Assembly: GCA_031286025.1 (NCBI GenBank) | Contig: JAITVB010000063.1 | Coordinates: 1 to 6,901, forward strand | Source of the DNA: Rikenellaceae bacterium | GTDB lineage: Bacteria; Bacteroidota; Bacteroidia; Bacteroidales; Rikenellaceae | Direction: 5' to 3' | Length of the DNA: 6,901 nt | Part shown: in pieces, positions 6,289 to 6,901 of the stretch | Layout of the letters: every line of letters begins with the position of its first letter | Position numbering within the stretch: the first letter of the stretch is position 1 | Position numbers and translations under genes: made by a program | The notes under the pieces: generated by a model | What the model was told of the DNA's origin: nothing | What the model saw: the letters and a program-made list of their open reading frames with translations, nothing else | Database searches by the model: none

Positions 6289-6901
6289 CTATTTGGCTTC
6301 GCGGTCGAGGAGCCAAATGAGGGTCGTCATATTGCGGATGTAGGCCATCGTCGAGATCACCTCGGTCGGCGCCTGGTTGGGGCCCAGACCGATGTATTCG
6401 CGTGCCGGGTCGGGGACACGGCCTGCCCAGTAGCCTTTGGCGTTGAGTTCGGCAAAGAGGGCCGAGATTTGTTCCGGACCGGGCGCGCGCAGCGTGCGAT
6501 ACTGGCTGAAATATTTGGGCGGTTTGACCAGTCCCGTGTTTTTGAGCGGCGAATCCCGGGTCGCTTCTTCGACCGGGGTCGAGAGCAGTTCGTCATACTC
6601 GCGCCGCATCTTCGAAAGTTGGATCACCCGCACCGAGCTGTAATGGGCCAGGATGTTCCGGGTCATGTCGTAGTCGACATAGTAGTGGCGCGTCTCCTTG
6701 GGCGGATCGGTCAGGTGAAGGTAAAGCCCCTTGTTCGTACCGATCTCGACAAAGGTCGGACAAAGGATGTCCTCGGAGTCCTGCGGCAGTCGTCGCGTCT
6801 CGAAATAGTGATAATCCGTTTCCGGGATGCGGATCGATTCCAACCACGCGAAAGCGTCTGGAATGCGTGCCAGATATTTCGTGTTGCCCGTCAGACGGTA
6901 G
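6289..6901 (-). CDS. Pectate-lyase-like polysaccharide lyase, C-terminal part (5' end outside the window)
   Basis: The frame is open from the window edge (first full codon at 6900) to a TAG at 6289, giving the last 203 residues of a longer protein. It begins with YRLTGNTKYLARIPDAFAWLES, a helical hairpin typical of alpha/alpha-toroid carbohydrate enzymes. CPTFVEIGTNKGLYLH (47-62), YYVDYD (73-78) and LAHYSSVRVI (84-93) follow. The EIGTN and HYSS-R patterns resemble the C-terminal half of the pectic acid lyase family (PF09492/PL10-like), which cleaves polygalacturonate by beta-elimination. The catalytic region and signal peptide lie outside the window, so activity cannot be judged. A TTG at 6843 is not the start, because the toroid motif continues upstream of it. 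A pectin-active enzyme would suit the nearby GH43-like protein, but the two are on opposite strands with an unrelated gene between them. Confidence 0.6.
   Translation of the reverse strand, partial: YRLTGNTKYLARIPDAFAWLESIRIPETDYHYFETRRLPQDSEDILCPTFVEIGTNKGLYLHLTDPPKETRHYYVDYDMTRNILAHYSSVRVIQLSKMRREYDELLSTPVEEATRDSPLKNTGLVKPPKYFSQYRTLRAPGPEQISALFAELNAKGYWAGRVPDPAREYIGLGPNQAPTEVISTMAYIRNMTTLIWLLDREAK

Noticed and set aside
1..6901. CRISPR array, insertion sequence, integrase, tRNA or toxin-antitoxin module
   Set aside because: I saw no regularly spaced repeats, transposase-like protein, target-site duplications, tRNA-like sequence or small paired genes on either strand.

Overview
The window looks like ordinary chromosome from a Gram-negative Bacteroidota, most likely order Bacteroidales. 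Three things support this. The usable promoters carry the Bacteroidota -7 box TAnnTTTG. Most starts have A-rich leaders with no Shine-Dalgarno sequence. The gene families are typical: a GH43-type lipoprotein, a pectate-lyase-type enzyme and an LTA-synthase-family membrane protein. The GC-rich codon use would fit a Rikenellaceae/Alistipes-like genome, but that placement is inference only.

Layout from left to right. At 2-217 (+) is the C-terminal part of a small zinc-ribbon protein. It converges on a minus-strand pair, glyA (2097 to 817) followed by a DEDDh 3'-5' exonuclease (788 to 288), and a perfect 23-bp hairpin separates the two. A 313-bp divergent intergenic region (2098-2410) drives glyA leftward and a fabG-type reductase (2411-3157) rightward. 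A strong intrinsic terminator follows fabG. Its T-tract appears to hold the -33 element of the next gene, a GH43-like five-bladed propeller lipoprotein (3252-4196). That gene converges on a minus-strand LTA-synthase/alkaline-phosphatase-superfamily membrane protein (6191 to 4239). A 25-bp perfect, symmetric bidirectional terminator sits between them and overlaps the stop codons of both genes. At the right edge, the C-terminal 203 residues of a pectate-lyase-like enzyme (6901 to 6289, minus) end in their own intrinsic terminator.

The genes do not form one pathway. glyA (one-carbon/glycine metabolism), the exonuclease (nucleic acid processing) and fabG (fatty acid elongation) are housekeeping genes. 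The GH43-like lipoprotein and the lyase-like enzyme point to plant or pectic glycan degradation, but no SusC/SusD pair or regulator is present to make this a polysaccharide utilisation locus. I see no mobile element, CRISPR array, RNA gene or defence system. The most notable non-coding features are the compact terminators and the promoter-terminator overlap. I found no convincing undescribed system.
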